In this document: positions 44,785 to 53,037 of the stretch, piece after piece
Layout of the letters: every line of letters begins with the position of its first letter
Position numbering within the stretch: position 1 is the first letter of the stretch
NCBI GenBank assembly: GCA_947500505.1
Contig: CANMSL010000007.1
Coordinates: 1-64,000 of the forward strand
Source: an uncultured Aquimarina sp.
Lineage (GTDB): Bacteria > Bacteroidota > Bacteroidia > Flavobacteriales > Flavobacteriaceae
Reading direction: 5' to 3'
DNA: 64,000 nt
Notes under the pieces: model-generated
What the model saw: only the letters and a program-made list of their open reading frames with translations
Database searches by the model: none
What the model was told of the DNA's origin: nothing
Position numbers and translations under genes: made by a program

Positions 44785-44945
44785 CCGTCAATTCGAGTGC
44801 TTCGAATTTATGAAAAGTGTATACTCCAGAGGCGTACAGGTCGAGAATAGGTTTTTAGTACTGAAATGCTAGTTTTCGATACAATCCGCCTCTGGCGGAT
44901 CACTCAAACTGATGCATTTCAGATTAATCGAACTCACGTTAATTA
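44785..44945. repeat. Structured intergenic repeat with nested inverted repeats
   Basis: This non-coding segment holds a hairpin AATTCGA/TCGAATT (44790-44808), a hairpin ATCCGCC/GGCGGAT with a three-base loop (44884-44900), a 9-bp pair CCAGAGGCG (44826-44834) with CGCCTCTGG (44887-44895), and a 9-bp pair CTGAAATGC (44861-44869) with GCATTTCAG (44914-44922). The nested symmetry suggests a cruciform or folded RNA. I recall such sequences as frequent intergenic repeats in flavobacterial genomes, but copy number could not be tested here. Confidence 0.6.
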
Positions 44946-44973
44946 AACAATCGAAAATTGTAATTTGATCATT

Positions 44974-45264
44974 ATGTTAGAAATAAGACCTACTTGTGAG
45001 CATTGTAATAAGTCATTGCCAAATGATAGTGAAGAGGCAATGATATGCACTTTTGAATGCACGTTTTGTAAAAATTGTGTGGACACTATTTTACAGAATG
45101 TATGTCCTAATTGTGGGGGAGGTTTTACCGAAAGGCCAACGAGACCTTCTCATCTTTTAAATACATATCCCGTAAGTACCAAAGTTGTTCATAAACCTCT
45201 AGTTGAAGAGACTTTTAAGAAATTACTTGATACATTTAGAGATATTGATTCAAGAGAACGATAA
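44974..45264 (+). CDS. DUF1272 zinc-binding protein
   Basis: The 96-residue protein has the DUF1272 pattern, with eight cysteines in CEHCNKSLP, ICTFECTFCKNCVD and VCPNCGGGF, likely binding two zinc ions. It is a small cytoplasmic protein of unknown function. ATG at 44974 is preferred over an in-frame TTG at 44965 because 'MLEIRPTCEHC' is the typical family start. The acetyltransferase gene follows 4 bases after its stop, so the two are likely in one transcript. Confidence 0.85.
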   Translation: MLEIRPTCEHCNKSLPNDSEEAMICTFECTFCKNCVDTILQNVCPNCGGGFTERPTRPSHLLNTYPVSTKVVHKPLVEETFKKLLDTFRDIDSRER

Positions 45265-45268
45265 TATT

Positions 45269-45787
45269 TTGAGTATACACATACGAATAGCAACACTAGC
45301 CGATGCTCCTAACCTTTCCTTTTTAGGTAAGAAAACGTTTGACCAATCGTTTGGACATCTTTTTAGGGATAGAAATGATCTTCTGGATTACCTGAAGACT
45401 ACTTTTTCTGAAGAAAAACTGAAAAGAAGTATTTCCAAAAAGAACAACATTTTTTGGATTATTTTTTATGAAAACAATGTCGTTGGGTATGCCAAAATCC
45501 AATTGAATTCCCCCTCAGAGTTTATAGACTCCGATAAGGTTTGCAAACTTCAGAAAATATATATTTTGAAGGATTATTTGTCTCAAGGAATTGGTGGGGA
45601 TTTACAAAAAATAATATTCGACAAAGTATTCGAAAATAACTGCAATTACATTTGGTTGTCAGTCCTGAAATCTAACGAAAAAGCGGTGGCTTTTTATATG
45701 CGGAATAATTACAAAATCGTAGGAGAACATCCTTTTAGTATTGGTAAAGAGGATTTTGAGTTTTGGGTGATGAGTAGGAGGCTTTAA
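45269..45787 (+). CDS. GNAT-family N-acetyltransferase
   Basis: This 172-residue protein shows the GNAT core: IHIRIATLADAPNLSFLGKKTF, NNVVGYAKIQLN, LQKIYILKDYLSQGIGGDLQKIIF (acetyl-CoA P-loop with Q-GIGG) and SVLKSNEKAVAFYMRNNYKIVGE. The likely start is TTG at 45269, 4 bases after the DUF1272 stop; a longer upstream frame would run through DUF1272. The substrate is unknown; amine or ribosomal-protein targets are typical. Confidence 0.82.
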   Translation: MSIHIRIATLADAPNLSFLGKKTFDQSFGHLFRDRNDLLDYLKTTFSEEKLKRSISKKNNIFWIIFYENNVVGYAKIQLNSPSEFIDSDKVCKLQKIYILKDYLSQGIGGDLQKIIFDKVFENNCNYIWLSVLKSNEKAVAFYMRNNYKIVGEHPFSIGKEDFEFWVMSRRL

Positions 45788-46162
45788 TTATTTTATTATT
45801 TCCAAAGCATCTACCCTTGCTATAGAGTCACAATTAGCGATTACTAAACCAATGGTTTTCTCTTTTACTTCTCCTTCAATAAAATACGTATTACAAGAAT
45901 CCAGTTTGGTATTGCTTTTTCCAAAATCAACGCTTCCGGATTTTAGTATGTTAGAAATATCTGCAGTATCTATACTATAGTTGTACATGCTTGCCAGTAC
46001 TTCTTCAGAAAATGTGCGTTTTTTTATTCTTATATTTTTCAATACTCTGGCAGTAGGAGTGTAGTCACAGGATGCTTTCTTTCCACCAAGAAAAAAGAAT
46101 AATAAAAACAGACCTATAATAAATCCAAAAAAGTAAAATCCAAGTCGATGTGCTAATTTCAT
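45788..46162 (-). CDS. Small conserved single-pass membrane protein
   Basis: The 124-residue protein has an N-terminal membrane anchor (about 8-26, GFYFFGFIIGLFLLFFFLG), then SCDYTPTARVLKNIRIKKRTFSEE and a helix-rich periplasmic part ending CNTYFIEGEVKEKTIGLVIANCDS. Three periplasmic cysteines may form disulfides. I recall a similar flavobacterial family near alanine dehydrogenase genes, but cannot name it safely. It lies 158 bases downstream of ald. Confidence 0.65.
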   Translation of the reverse strand: MKLAHRLGFYFFGFIIGLFLLFFFLGGKKASCDYTPTARVLKNIRIKKRTFSEEVLASMYNYSIDTADISNILKSGSVDFGKSNTKLDSCNTYFIEGEVKEKTIGLVIANCDSIARVDALEIIK

Positions 46163-46250
46163 GTGTTATAAAAATAAACGCTCAAAAGTAAGGAAAGTTT
46201 TGGAGTTTGGTAGTATGTCAGATCTTGAGTTTTGGAATGCGATTTTGAAG

Positions 46251-46289
46251 TGTCATTATTTGTAGATTTCAGCCTACGCTAGAATGACA
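46251..46289. repeat. Short hairpin repeat in the ald-downstream gap
   Basis: TGTCATT (46251-46257) and AATGACA (46283-46289) form a 7-bp stem around a 25-base loop. The sequence AGATTTCAGCCTACGC is like the frequent flavobacterial intergenic repeat type. Role unknown. Confidence 0.35.
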
Positions 46290-46320
46290 AAAAATGCTAA
46301 GTGACTCAAAAACTCACGAA

Positions 46321-47520
46321 CTATAAAATCAATAGATTGATATCCCGATATGACAAGTCAAACCAATCAGCAATGGATTTACTGGTTAGAATTCCGTGAT
46401 AAAAATACAATCCACTTTTAAGTCCACGATCAAAACGTACGGCATTTTCGATTCCACCTTCTTCTCCAATTTGTAATATGTAGGGTGTAAAGATATTACT
46501 GATGGATAATGAAGATGTTTTGGCATATCTGGAGGGGATATTAGGAACACAATAATGTACGACTCCATGTTTTTCGAAGGTGGGATGATCGTGTGAAGTC
46601 ACTTCACTGGTTTCAAAACAACCACCCATGTCTATACTTACATCAATCACTACAGCACCGGTTTTCATGCGTTCTACCATAGTTTCTGAAACAATAATAG
46701 GGGAGCGGTTCTTACCTCTCACGGCTCCGATTACCACATCACAACGTCTTAGTGCTTTTAATAAATTTTTAGGCTGTATAGTAGAAGTATATAGTGGTCT
46801 GCCAACATGTGTTTGGATGCATCTTAGTTTGGTGATAGAATTATCAAATACTTTTACATTAGCTCCTAGTCCAATGGCAGAACGTGCTGCAAATTCTCCT
46901 ACGGTACCTGCACCAATAATAACAACTTCTATAGGTGGTACACCACTAATATTACCCATCATCAATCCCGAACCATGAGTGGCACTGCTCATCAATTCTG
47001 ATGCAATAAGCACAGCAGCGGTACCTGCAATTTCACTGAGAGCACGAACAGCAGGGTAGGCTCCATCAGAATCGCGTATAAATTCAAAACCTAAAGCAGT
47101 TATTCTTTTCTTTGCCAGTTCCTGAAAATACTCTTTAGACTGAGTTTTGAGTTGTAATGCTGAGATCAATACCGTTTGCGGATTTATATATGCTAATTCT
47201 TCAATAGAAGGTGGTTCTACCTTTAGAATAATCGGACATCCAAAAACTTTTTTACAATCATTAGTGATCTCTGCACCTGTCTCGCTATACTCGCGATCCG
47301 TAAAACTGGCTCCAAGTCCTGCGTTGGTTTCGATCAGCACTCTATGACCGTGAGCTGTAAGTGCTGCAACAGCATCAGGAGTAAGACAAACACGTTTTTC
47401 CTGGTAACTGGTTTCCTTGGGGATGCCAATAAAAAGTTTTCCTTTTTTAGGTGCCACTTCTATCATTTCCTCCTGTGGCAAGAGTTGCTCTTTGGTAAAA
47501 GGAGAGGTTGGATTATTCAT
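46321..47520 (-). CDS. ald: Alanine dehydrogenase
   Basis: The 399-residue protein is of the alanine dehydrogenase/PNT N-terminal family. Segments are KLFIGIPKETSYQEKRVCLTPDAVAALTAHGHRVLIE, EVVIIGAGTVGEFAARSAIGLGANVKVFDN (NAD Rossmann) and VVIDVSIDMGGCFETS. It interconverts alanine with pyruvate and ammonia using NAD. The N-terminal part is longer than in the canonical Ald (about 371 residues), the form usual in Bacteroidetes. A minus-strand TAAATTTG -7 box lies 49 bases upstream. Confidence 0.9.
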   Translation of the reverse strand: MNNPTSPFTKEQLLPQEEMIEVAPKKGKLFIGIPKETSYQEKRVCLTPDAVAALTAHGHRVLIETNAGLGASFTDREYSETGAEITNDCKKVFGCPIILKVEPPSIEELAYINPQTVLISALQLKTQSKEYFQELAKKRITALGFEFIRDSDGAYPAVRALSEIAGTAAVLIASELMSSATHGSGLMMGNISGVPPIEVVIIGAGTVGEFAARSAIGLGANVKVFDNSITKLRCIQTHVGRPLYTSTIQPKNLLKALRRCDVVIGAVRGKNRSPIIVSETMVERMKTGAVVIDVSIDMGGCFETSEVTSHDHPTFEKHGVVHYCVPNIPSRYAKTSSLSISNIFTPYILQIGEEGGIENAVRFDRGLKSGLYFYHGILTSKSIADWFDLSYRDINLLIL

Positions 47521-47568
47521 TTGTGCGATCTTCTGTATCTCAAATTACGAATAAAAAAGGATAGTATG

Positions 47569-47576
47569 CAAATTTA
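47569..47576 (-). promoter_or_regulatory. -7 promoter box of ald
   Basis: On the minus strand TAAATTTG, a perfect -7 match, lies 49 bases upstream of the ald start codon. No -33 element is evident. Confidence 0.4.
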
Positions 47577-47666
47577 GTCTAAGAGTATTTAAGTAAATGC
47601 CTGAGTAGTTCAATCAAAAAATACATAGTAAAAGTATTACTGATTCAATTGGTATGGTATGCTAAA

Positions 47667-48191
47667 CTAACGAAATCTATTCCACCAGGATTTTTTGTTT
47701 GATTTTTTGAAAGTACTTAACTCAGATAGATCAATTCCGTGAATTTTGTCAAAAATTTTGGTACGTATCGTATAAATAACACTTAAAATTAGTATAACAA
47801 AAGGTAAGAGATAGTATATCCTATTATTATCAATAAATTCTGAGTCTTCAAGAATTAAAGAAAGAAGCTGAAAAGAGTATAGAGCTATAGGTATTGAAAT
47901 AACTAAGTACCACCAATGTCTACAAGTAAGGAACCAGATAAAAAATAATAAAAGTGGTATAAGTTTACCAAGCATAACCCAAACAAAAACATTTACGCTC
48001 TCATAATATTTGCTTTGATAAGTAAAAAAAGAATTTTCCCAAATGGCACCATCTGGGAAAATATCATTTATATAAAAAAGAAAAGGTATTGTTGCTATTA
48101 AGATAACTATTAGGCTACTTAGTACTAGGTACCTTGATCTTAGTTTTAGGGACGAGTTTTGACTTTTGGATTCCTTTGTCGGTGTTGTCAT
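47667..48191 (-). CDS. Four-helix inner-membrane protein, unknown
   Basis: The 174-residue protein has a charged N-terminus and four hydrophobic helices, about 21-41, 70-87, 91-113 and 126-141 (LVLSSLIVILIATIPFLFYI, VFVWVMLGKLIPLLLFFIWFL, WWYLVISIPIALYSFQLLSLI, IYYLLPFVILILSVIYTI). I do not recognise a family. Its first 77 bases overlap a small gene in another frame on the same strand, so the true start could be later. Confidence 0.55.
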   Translation of the reverse strand: MTTPTKESKSQNSSLKLRSRYLVLSSLIVILIATIPFLFYINDIFPDGAIWENSFFTYQSKYYESVNVFVWVMLGKLIPLLLFFIWFLTCRHWWYLVISIPIALYSFQLLSLILEDSEFIDNNRIYYLLPFVILILSVIYTIRTKIFDKIHGIDLSELSTFKKSNKKSWWNRFR

Positions 48192-48300
48192 TTTGTGTGG
48201 TTGTGGTACTGGGTTTGTTTACGTTGTTGTCTGCATTGGTAATCAGGTAAGTTCCTAGGGAAAAGATAAAGCTTAAAAAGATTGTTGTTGTGATTTTCAT
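48115..48300 (-). CDS. Small exported peptide with Thr/Lys-rich tail
   Basis: ATG at 48300 gives 61 residues. The N-terminus is a signal-like hydrophobic stretch (about 2-20, ITTTIFLSFIFSLGTYLI), followed by a low-complexity polar tail (NNVNKPSTTTTQNDN, then basic). It overlaps the start of the following gene by 77 bases in another frame. The function is unknown. Because both frames look plausible here, confidence is moderate. Confidence 0.45.
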   Translation of the reverse strand: MKITTTIFLSFIFSLGTYLITNADNNVNKPSTTTTQNDNTDKGIQKSKLVPKTKIKVPSTK

Positions 48301-48563
48301 TGTTATAGGGTTTAAATTAGTTAGAACCCAAACATAGAGGAAAATCAAGCGGTAGTACCATTCAAAAAAATTGTAATTTTGCAAGCTGTAAGAACTTATC
48401 TTTCGTACTGGAAAAAAGTACAGTGTTTACGTAAATCCTGTTGAAAATCATACTTTCATCGATTAAATACTTGTAAAAATCAACATTAAAAATAGTTTAT
48501 TATTGTTGTAAGAAAAGGAGTAGCTCTGTTAAACTTTGCCAAAACGGTTTTTTTAACATGTTT

Positions 48564-48968
48564 CTAGCTCATTAAAAGCACTCTTTTACCATCGCTTAAT
48601 AACTCTATCTTAACTTTAACACTATTCTCCGGTAATAAATTTGATATCTTATTCGGCCATTCTATAAATATCCAGGCTTCAGAATCTAAATATTCCTCAA
48701 AACCAATATCATAGGCTTCTTCTTCTTGTTCTATTCTGTAAAAATCAAAATGATAAATTATATGATCGCTTCCTTGGTATTCATTTACTAAAGAGTAAGT
48801 CGGGCTGGAGATAGCATCCTGAACCCCCAATTGTTTACAAATCTCTTTGATCAATGTGGTTTTACCGACTCCCATATCTGCATCAAATAAAACAGTTTTA
48901 TGCTTCGCATTTTTAATAAGTTCGTTTGCAGTTTGCGAAAGTTCATTCAGGCTATATGTTATCTTCAC
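48564..48968 (-). CDS. tsaE: tRNA threonylcarbamoyladenosine biosynthesis protein TsaE
   Basis: The 134-residue ATPase has the Walker A ADMGVGKTTL (30-39), the SSPTYSLVNEYQG switch segment, HFDFYRIE and IEWPNKI. It helps the TsaB-TsaD complex in making the t6A modification of tRNAs. The size is normal. It lies 20 bases after the porX gene and is probably transcribed with it. Confidence 0.9.
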   Translation of the reverse strand: MKITYSLNELSQTANELIKNAKHKTVLFDADMGVGKTTLIKEICKQLGVQDAISSPTYSLVNEYQGSDHIIYHFDFYRIEQEEEAYDIGFEEYLDSEAWIFIEWPNKISNLLPENSVKVKIELLSDGKRVLLMS

Positions 48969-48988
48969 TACAGTGTTTTTTTAGATAA

Positions 48989-50539
48989 TTATCTTGGTTT
49001 TAAAACTACAAAAGGTATTATCATTTCTTCCAGTGAAACCCCACCATGCTGATATGTATTTCTGTAATAACTCACATAATGGTTATAGTTATTAGGGTAT
49101 GCAAAGAAATAATCTCCTTTGGCAAAAATAAAAGAGCTACTCATATTAATAGATGGTAAGTGAATAGATTTAGGATTGGTGGCAGCCAGTACTTCTTTAT
49201 CTTCATAAGTAAGGCTCTTTCCTGTTTTGTACCTTAAATTAAGACTGGTATTTTTATCTCCAATTACTTTCGAGGGGTTTTTTACATTAATAGTACCGTG
49301 ATCTGTAGTGATCAATAACTTAAATCCCATTTGCTGTGCTTGTTGGATCATCTCCAGCAATGGAGAGTTTTTAAACCAGCTTTGGGTCAGCGATCTGTAT
49401 GATTTATCATTAGAAGCTAATTCCTTTATAACTTCCATTTCTGTTTTACTATGTGATAGCATATCTACAAAATTATAAACCACCACAGTCAGATCATTAT
49501 CTTTTAAACCCTTAAAATTAGCAGCAAGAGTTTTACCTGATCTTTCATTGGTTATCTTATAATATTCGTGTTTTATATTAAGGCCTAATCTTTTGAGCTG
49601 TGCAGTGAGAAATTCATTTTCATTCATATTCTTACCTCCTTCATCAGTATCATCCAGCCACAAATCGGGATGCTGTTTTTTCATTTCAGCAGGCATTAAA
49701 CCAGAAAAAATGGCGTTACGTGCATATTGTGTAGCGGTTGGTAAGATACTACAATATGAAATTTCTTCTTCTTTCTTGTAGTAATTATTAACGATAGGTT
49801 CGAAAGCTTTCCATTGATCATATCTCAGATTATCAATTACGATAAATAATGTGGGTTGATCTTTGCTTATTTCCGGGACTACTTTTTCTTTAAAGAGTGT
49901 ATGTGATAAGATAGGAGTGTCTTCATCACTCTGAAACCAATCGGGATAGTTTTTATCAATAAATTTGCAGAATTGAGAATTGGCTTCTACTTTTTGAGAT
50001 TCTAGTATTTCGAACATGCCAGTGTCTTCAATATCTTCTAACTGTATTTCCCAATACACTAACTTTTGGTATAGATCTACCCATTCATCATAAGAGTTAA
50101 CCATGGCCATCTCCATAGCTATTTTTCTAAATTCCTGTTGATAATTAGAGGTGGTTTTCTCCGAAACTAATCTAGAATGGTCCAGATTCTTTTTCAAGCT
50201 TAGTAAAATCTGATTAGGGTTAACCGGTTTGATAAGGTAATCAGCAATTTTACTTCCTATGGCTTCTTCCATAATGTACTCTTCTTCACTTTTAGTGATC
50301 ATTACTACAGGAAGGCTGTCGTTTTTTTCCTTAATTTCCGATAATGTATCAATTCCCGAAAGTCCAGGCATATTTTCATCGAGAAAAACAATATCAAAAC
50401 TCTTATCCTCTAAGGTTTCTAAAGCTTCCGTACCGCTTTGGCATTTGGTAACTTCGTAATTCTTTTTTTCCAGGAATAATATATGCGGCTTCAGTAAATC
50501 AATTTCATCATCTACCCAAAGTATCTTTATATTGCTCAT
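48989..50539 (-). CDS. porX: PorX, T9SS response regulator with PglZ phosphatase-like domain
   Basis: The 516-residue protein has a receiver domain (1-120, acidic pair D10/D11, phospho-acceptor D54 in IVFLDENMPG, K105 in YLIKPVN). A linker and a C-terminal PglZ/alkaline-phosphatase-like domain follow (about 225-516, PTLFIVIDNLRYDQW, ILPTATQYARNAIFSGLMP, LLITTDHGTINVKN). This layout is PorX of the PorXY system, which controls type IX secretion genes; in Porphyromonas it works with PorY and SigP. A secreted T9SS protein is encoded at 18.7-19.9 kb. Confidence 0.9.
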   Translation of the reverse strand: MSNIKILWVDDEIDLLKPHILFLEKKNYEVTKCQSGTEALETLEDKSFDIVFLDENMPGLSGIDTLSEIKEKNDSLPVVMITKSEEEYIMEEAIGSKIADYLIKPVNPNQILLSLKKNLDHSRLVSEKTTSNYQQEFRKIAMEMAMVNSYDEWVDLYQKLVYWEIQLEDIEDTGMFEILESQKVEANSQFCKFIDKNYPDWFQSDEDTPILSHTLFKEKVVPEISKDQPTLFIVIDNLRYDQWKAFEPIVNNYYKKEEEISYCSILPTATQYARNAIFSGLMPAEMKKQHPDLWLDDTDEGGKNMNENEFLTAQLKRLGLNIKHEYYKITNERSGKTLAANFKGLKDNDLTVVVYNFVDMLSHSKTEMEVIKELASNDKSYRSLTQSWFKNSPLLEMIQQAQQMGFKLLITTDHGTINVKNPSKVIGDKNTSLNLRYKTGKSLTYEDKEVLAATNPKSIHLPSINMSSSFIFAKGDYFFAYPNNYNHYVSYYRNTYQHGGVSLEEMIIPFVVLKPR

Positions 50540-50725
50540 TATATGTGTTTTTGTTGTTTGTTATCGTTTTCAGAGATTAGCCTGCTAGGTTGCAAACGCA
50601 GTACTTGATCTTTTTATATAATTATGGACTGTTTCACCTTTCAAGAGTTACATAATCCGCTTCTAAAATATATACGAAATGGTATAATTCATAAACCTTA
50701 ATTCGTAATTCTGAATTCATACATA

Positions 50726-50733
50726 TATATTTG
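50726..50733 (+). promoter_or_regulatory. -7 promoter box of the HD gene
   Basis: TATATTTG matches TAnnTTTG, 20 bases before the TTG start at 50754. Confidence 0.5.
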
Positions 50734-50753
50734 TTAGCAAAAGTATAGTAAAC

Positions 50754-51983
50754 TTGAAAAAAAGAAACAAACTCAAAATATTAAACGACCCAATTTACGG
50801 TTTTATTACCATACCTAATGAACTAATTTTTGACCTTATTGAGCATCGATATTTTCAAAGATTAAGAAGAATATCACAAATGGGGTTATCCTACCTGGTA
50901 TATCCGGGAGCACATCACACACGATTTCATCACGCATTAGGATGTATGCATTTAATGCAGAATGCAGTGCGAGTCCTTCGTTTTAAAGGAGTTACTATTT
51001 CTGAAGAAGAAGAAGACGCTTTGTGTATTGCTATCTTATTACATGATATAGGGCACGGACCTTTTTCTCACGCAATGGAGCACAGCATAGTGAGTGAGGT
51101 GAACCATGAATCGATTTCTCTAATGTTTATGGAGAAAATCAATATAGAATTTAACGGTAGTTTAACGCTTGCCATACAAATTTTTAAGGGCGAGTATCAT
51201 CGTAATTTCCTGCATCAGCTAATTTCCGGGCAATTGGATATGGATCGATTGGATTATCTAAAACGAGATAGTTTTTATACAGGCGTAGCAGAAGGGAATA
51301 TCAATAGTGAACGGTTAATAACGATGCTTAATGTTATAAATGATGAATTGGTAGTAGAAGAAAAGGGAATTTACTCAGTAGAAAAGTTTTTATTAGCCAG
51401 ACGCCTTATGTACTGGCAGGTATATCTGCACAAAACAAGTTTGGTTGCAGAAAGTTTATTAATAAGAGTACTTAAGAGAGCAAAGGAATTAGTTGATGGA
51501 GGAGAAAAACTTAATGCTAGCAATGCACTGATGTTCTTTTTAGAAAATAAAATTAAGTCGGATAATTTTACAGGCGAATTACTGGAGACTTTTTCTAAAC
51601 TAGATGACTATGATATTGTATCTGCCATGAAGGAATGGACAAGTTCAGAAGATTTCGTTTTGCGGAATTTATGTAATATGATAATTGACAGAGACCTTTT
51701 AAAAATAAAGATTAAGAAGAAAGCGTTTAGTAATGAAAAAATAAACAGGCTTGTTGATGAGTTTAAAGGGAAATATAAAATTTCTGATGAAGAAGCACGT
51801 TATTTTGTTTTTACAGGAACAATTTCTAATCAGGCATATCACCAAAACAGGCAGAATATAAATATTTTATATAAATCGAGTAAAATAGTTGATATTGTGA
51901 GAGCTACGGATCAATTTAATCTGAAGGCTTTGTCAAAACCTGTCACTAAATATTTTATATGTTACCCAAAGCATATAGATTAA
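50754..51983 (+). CDS. HD-domain phosphohydrolase
   Basis: This 409-residue protein starts at TTG followed by KKRNKLKIL. The HD core has PGAHHTRFHHALGCMHLMQ (51-69) and LLHDIGHGPFSHAMEH (96-111) with the metal-binding H97/D98, and a C-terminal helical region. It is a deoxynucleoside triphosphate phosphohydrolase-like member of COG1078, cytoplasmic. The substrate (dGTP or similar) is inferred from the family. It leads the envelope cluster and is divergent from porX. Confidence 0.85.
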   Translation: MKKRNKLKILNDPIYGFITIPNELIFDLIEHRYFQRLRRISQMGLSYLVYPGAHHTRFHHALGCMHLMQNAVRVLRFKGVTISEEEEDALCIAILLHDIGHGPFSHAMEHSIVSEVNHESISLMFMEKINIEFNGSLTLAIQIFKGEYHRNFLHQLISGQLDMDRLDYLKRDSFYTGVAEGNINSERLITMLNVINDELVVEEKGIYSVEKFLLARRLMYWQVYLHKTSLVAESLLIRVLKRAKELVDGGEKLNASNALMFFLENKIKSDNFTGELLETFSKLDDYDIVSAMKEWTSSEDFVLRNLCNMIIDRDLLKIKIKKKAFSNEKINRLVDEFKGKYKISDEEARYFVFTGTISNQAYHQNRQNINILYKSSKIVDIVRATDQFNLKALSKPVTKYFICYPKHID

Positions 51984-51994
51984 CACATTTTTTA

Positions 51995-52002
51995 TACTTT
52001 TG
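51995..52002 (+). promoter_or_regulatory. -7 box directly before lpxD
   Basis: TACTTTTG, a perfect TAnnTTTG match, ends 6 bases before the lpxD ATG. If active, the transcript would start at or next to the ATG, giving a near-leaderless mRNA. No -33 element is seen. Confidence 0.3.
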
Positions 52003-52008
52003 TTGCTA

Positions 52009-53037
52009 ATGATTTTTACAGCCACACAAATTGCAGGTTTACTAAACGGAGAAATCGAAGGAGATGAAACCGTAGAAGTATCAAAATTAGCAAAGATAGA
52101 AGAAGGAACTAAAGGTTCGTTAACATTTTTGTCTAATCCCAAATATACCCCTTATATCTATTCTACTGATGCATCGATTACTATAGTCGATAAGACGTTT
52201 GAAGCAGAATCTAATATCAAAACCACTTTAATAAGAGTAGATGATGCATATAAAGCTTTTTCCCAATTATTAGATTATTATAATATGGTAAAGATGAATA
52301 AGACCGGAATTGAACAGCCGAGTTTTATTTCAGCAACGGCAAAGTATGGAGAGAATATGTATTTAGGAGCATTTTCTTATTTAGGAGATAATGTAAATAT
52401 TGGTAAGAATGCTAAAATTTATCCAAATGTTTACATAGGCGACAATGTCACCATAGGAGATAATGTGGTTGTTTTTGCAGGAGCTAAAATTTACTCTGAA
52501 TCGATTATTGGTAATAATTGTGTTATTCATAGTGGAGTAATCGTGGGAGCGGATGGTTTTGGGTTTACACCAAACGAGAAAGGAGAATATAGCAAAGTTC
52601 CTCAAACCGGCAATGTTATTATAGAAGATCACGTAGATGTAGGAGCTGGTACTACTATTGATAGAGCGACTTTGGGTTCTACTGTTATTCGAAAAGGTGT
52701 AAAATTGGATAATCAGATTCAGATCGCACACAATGTAGAGATAGGGGAACATACGGCCATTGCAGCTCAAACCGGTATTGCAGGGTCTACCAAAATTGGA
52801 AAACACTGCTTGATTGGTGGTCAGGTTGGAATCGCCGGACACCTGGTGATAGGAAACAATGTGAGAATACAGGCACAATCCGGTATCGGAAGAAATATAA
52901 AGAATGGTGAAGCTATTCAGGGATCACCAGCGCTGGGGTACTCGGATTATAATAAATCCTATGTACATTTTAAAAATTTGCCCAAACTTGTAGATAGAGT
53001 ATACAAACTTGAGAAAAAGATAAATGACAATGAGTAA
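52009..53037 (+). CDS. lpxD: UDP-3-O-acylglucosamine N-acyltransferase LpxD
   Basis: The start is ATG at 52009, not the in-frame TTG three codons upstream, because 'MIFTATQIAGLLNGE' is the usual LpxD start. The 342-residue protein has the N-terminal UDP-binding domain (about 1-100) and a left-handed beta-helix of hexapeptide repeats (about 105-310). The catalytic histidine lies in QIAHNVEIGEH. It transfers a 3-hydroxyacyl chain to the 2-amino group in lipid A synthesis. lpxC/fabZ overlaps its end by 14 bases, so translation is coupled. Confidence 0.92.
   Translation: MIFTATQIAGLLNGEIEGDETVEVSKLAKIEEGTKGSLTFLSNPKYTPYIYSTDASITIVDKTFEAESNIKTTLIRVDDAYKAFSQLLDYYNMVKMNKTGIEQPSFISATAKYGENMYLGAFSYLGDNVNIGKNAKIYPNVYIGDNVTIGDNVVVFAGAKIYSESIIGNNCVIHSGVIVGADGFGFTPNEKGEYSKVPQTGNVIIEDHVDVGAGTTIDRATLGSTVIRKGVKLDNQIQIAHNVEIGEHTAIAAQTGIAGSTKIGKHCLIGGQVGIAGHLVIGNNVRIQAQSGIGRNIKNGEAIQGSPALGYSDYNKSYVHFKNLPKLVDRVYKLEKKINDNE

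Noticed and set aside
45203..45268. Extended start of the GNAT protein inside DUF1272
   Set aside because: The upstream frame overlaps conserved DUF1272 coding sequence, and the GNAT core begins at the TTG at 45269.
48989..50539. PglZ domain as part of a BREX phage-defence locus
   Set aside because: The receiver domain at the N-terminus and the tsaE neighbour identify PorX of T9SS; no brxC, brxL or pglX gene is near.
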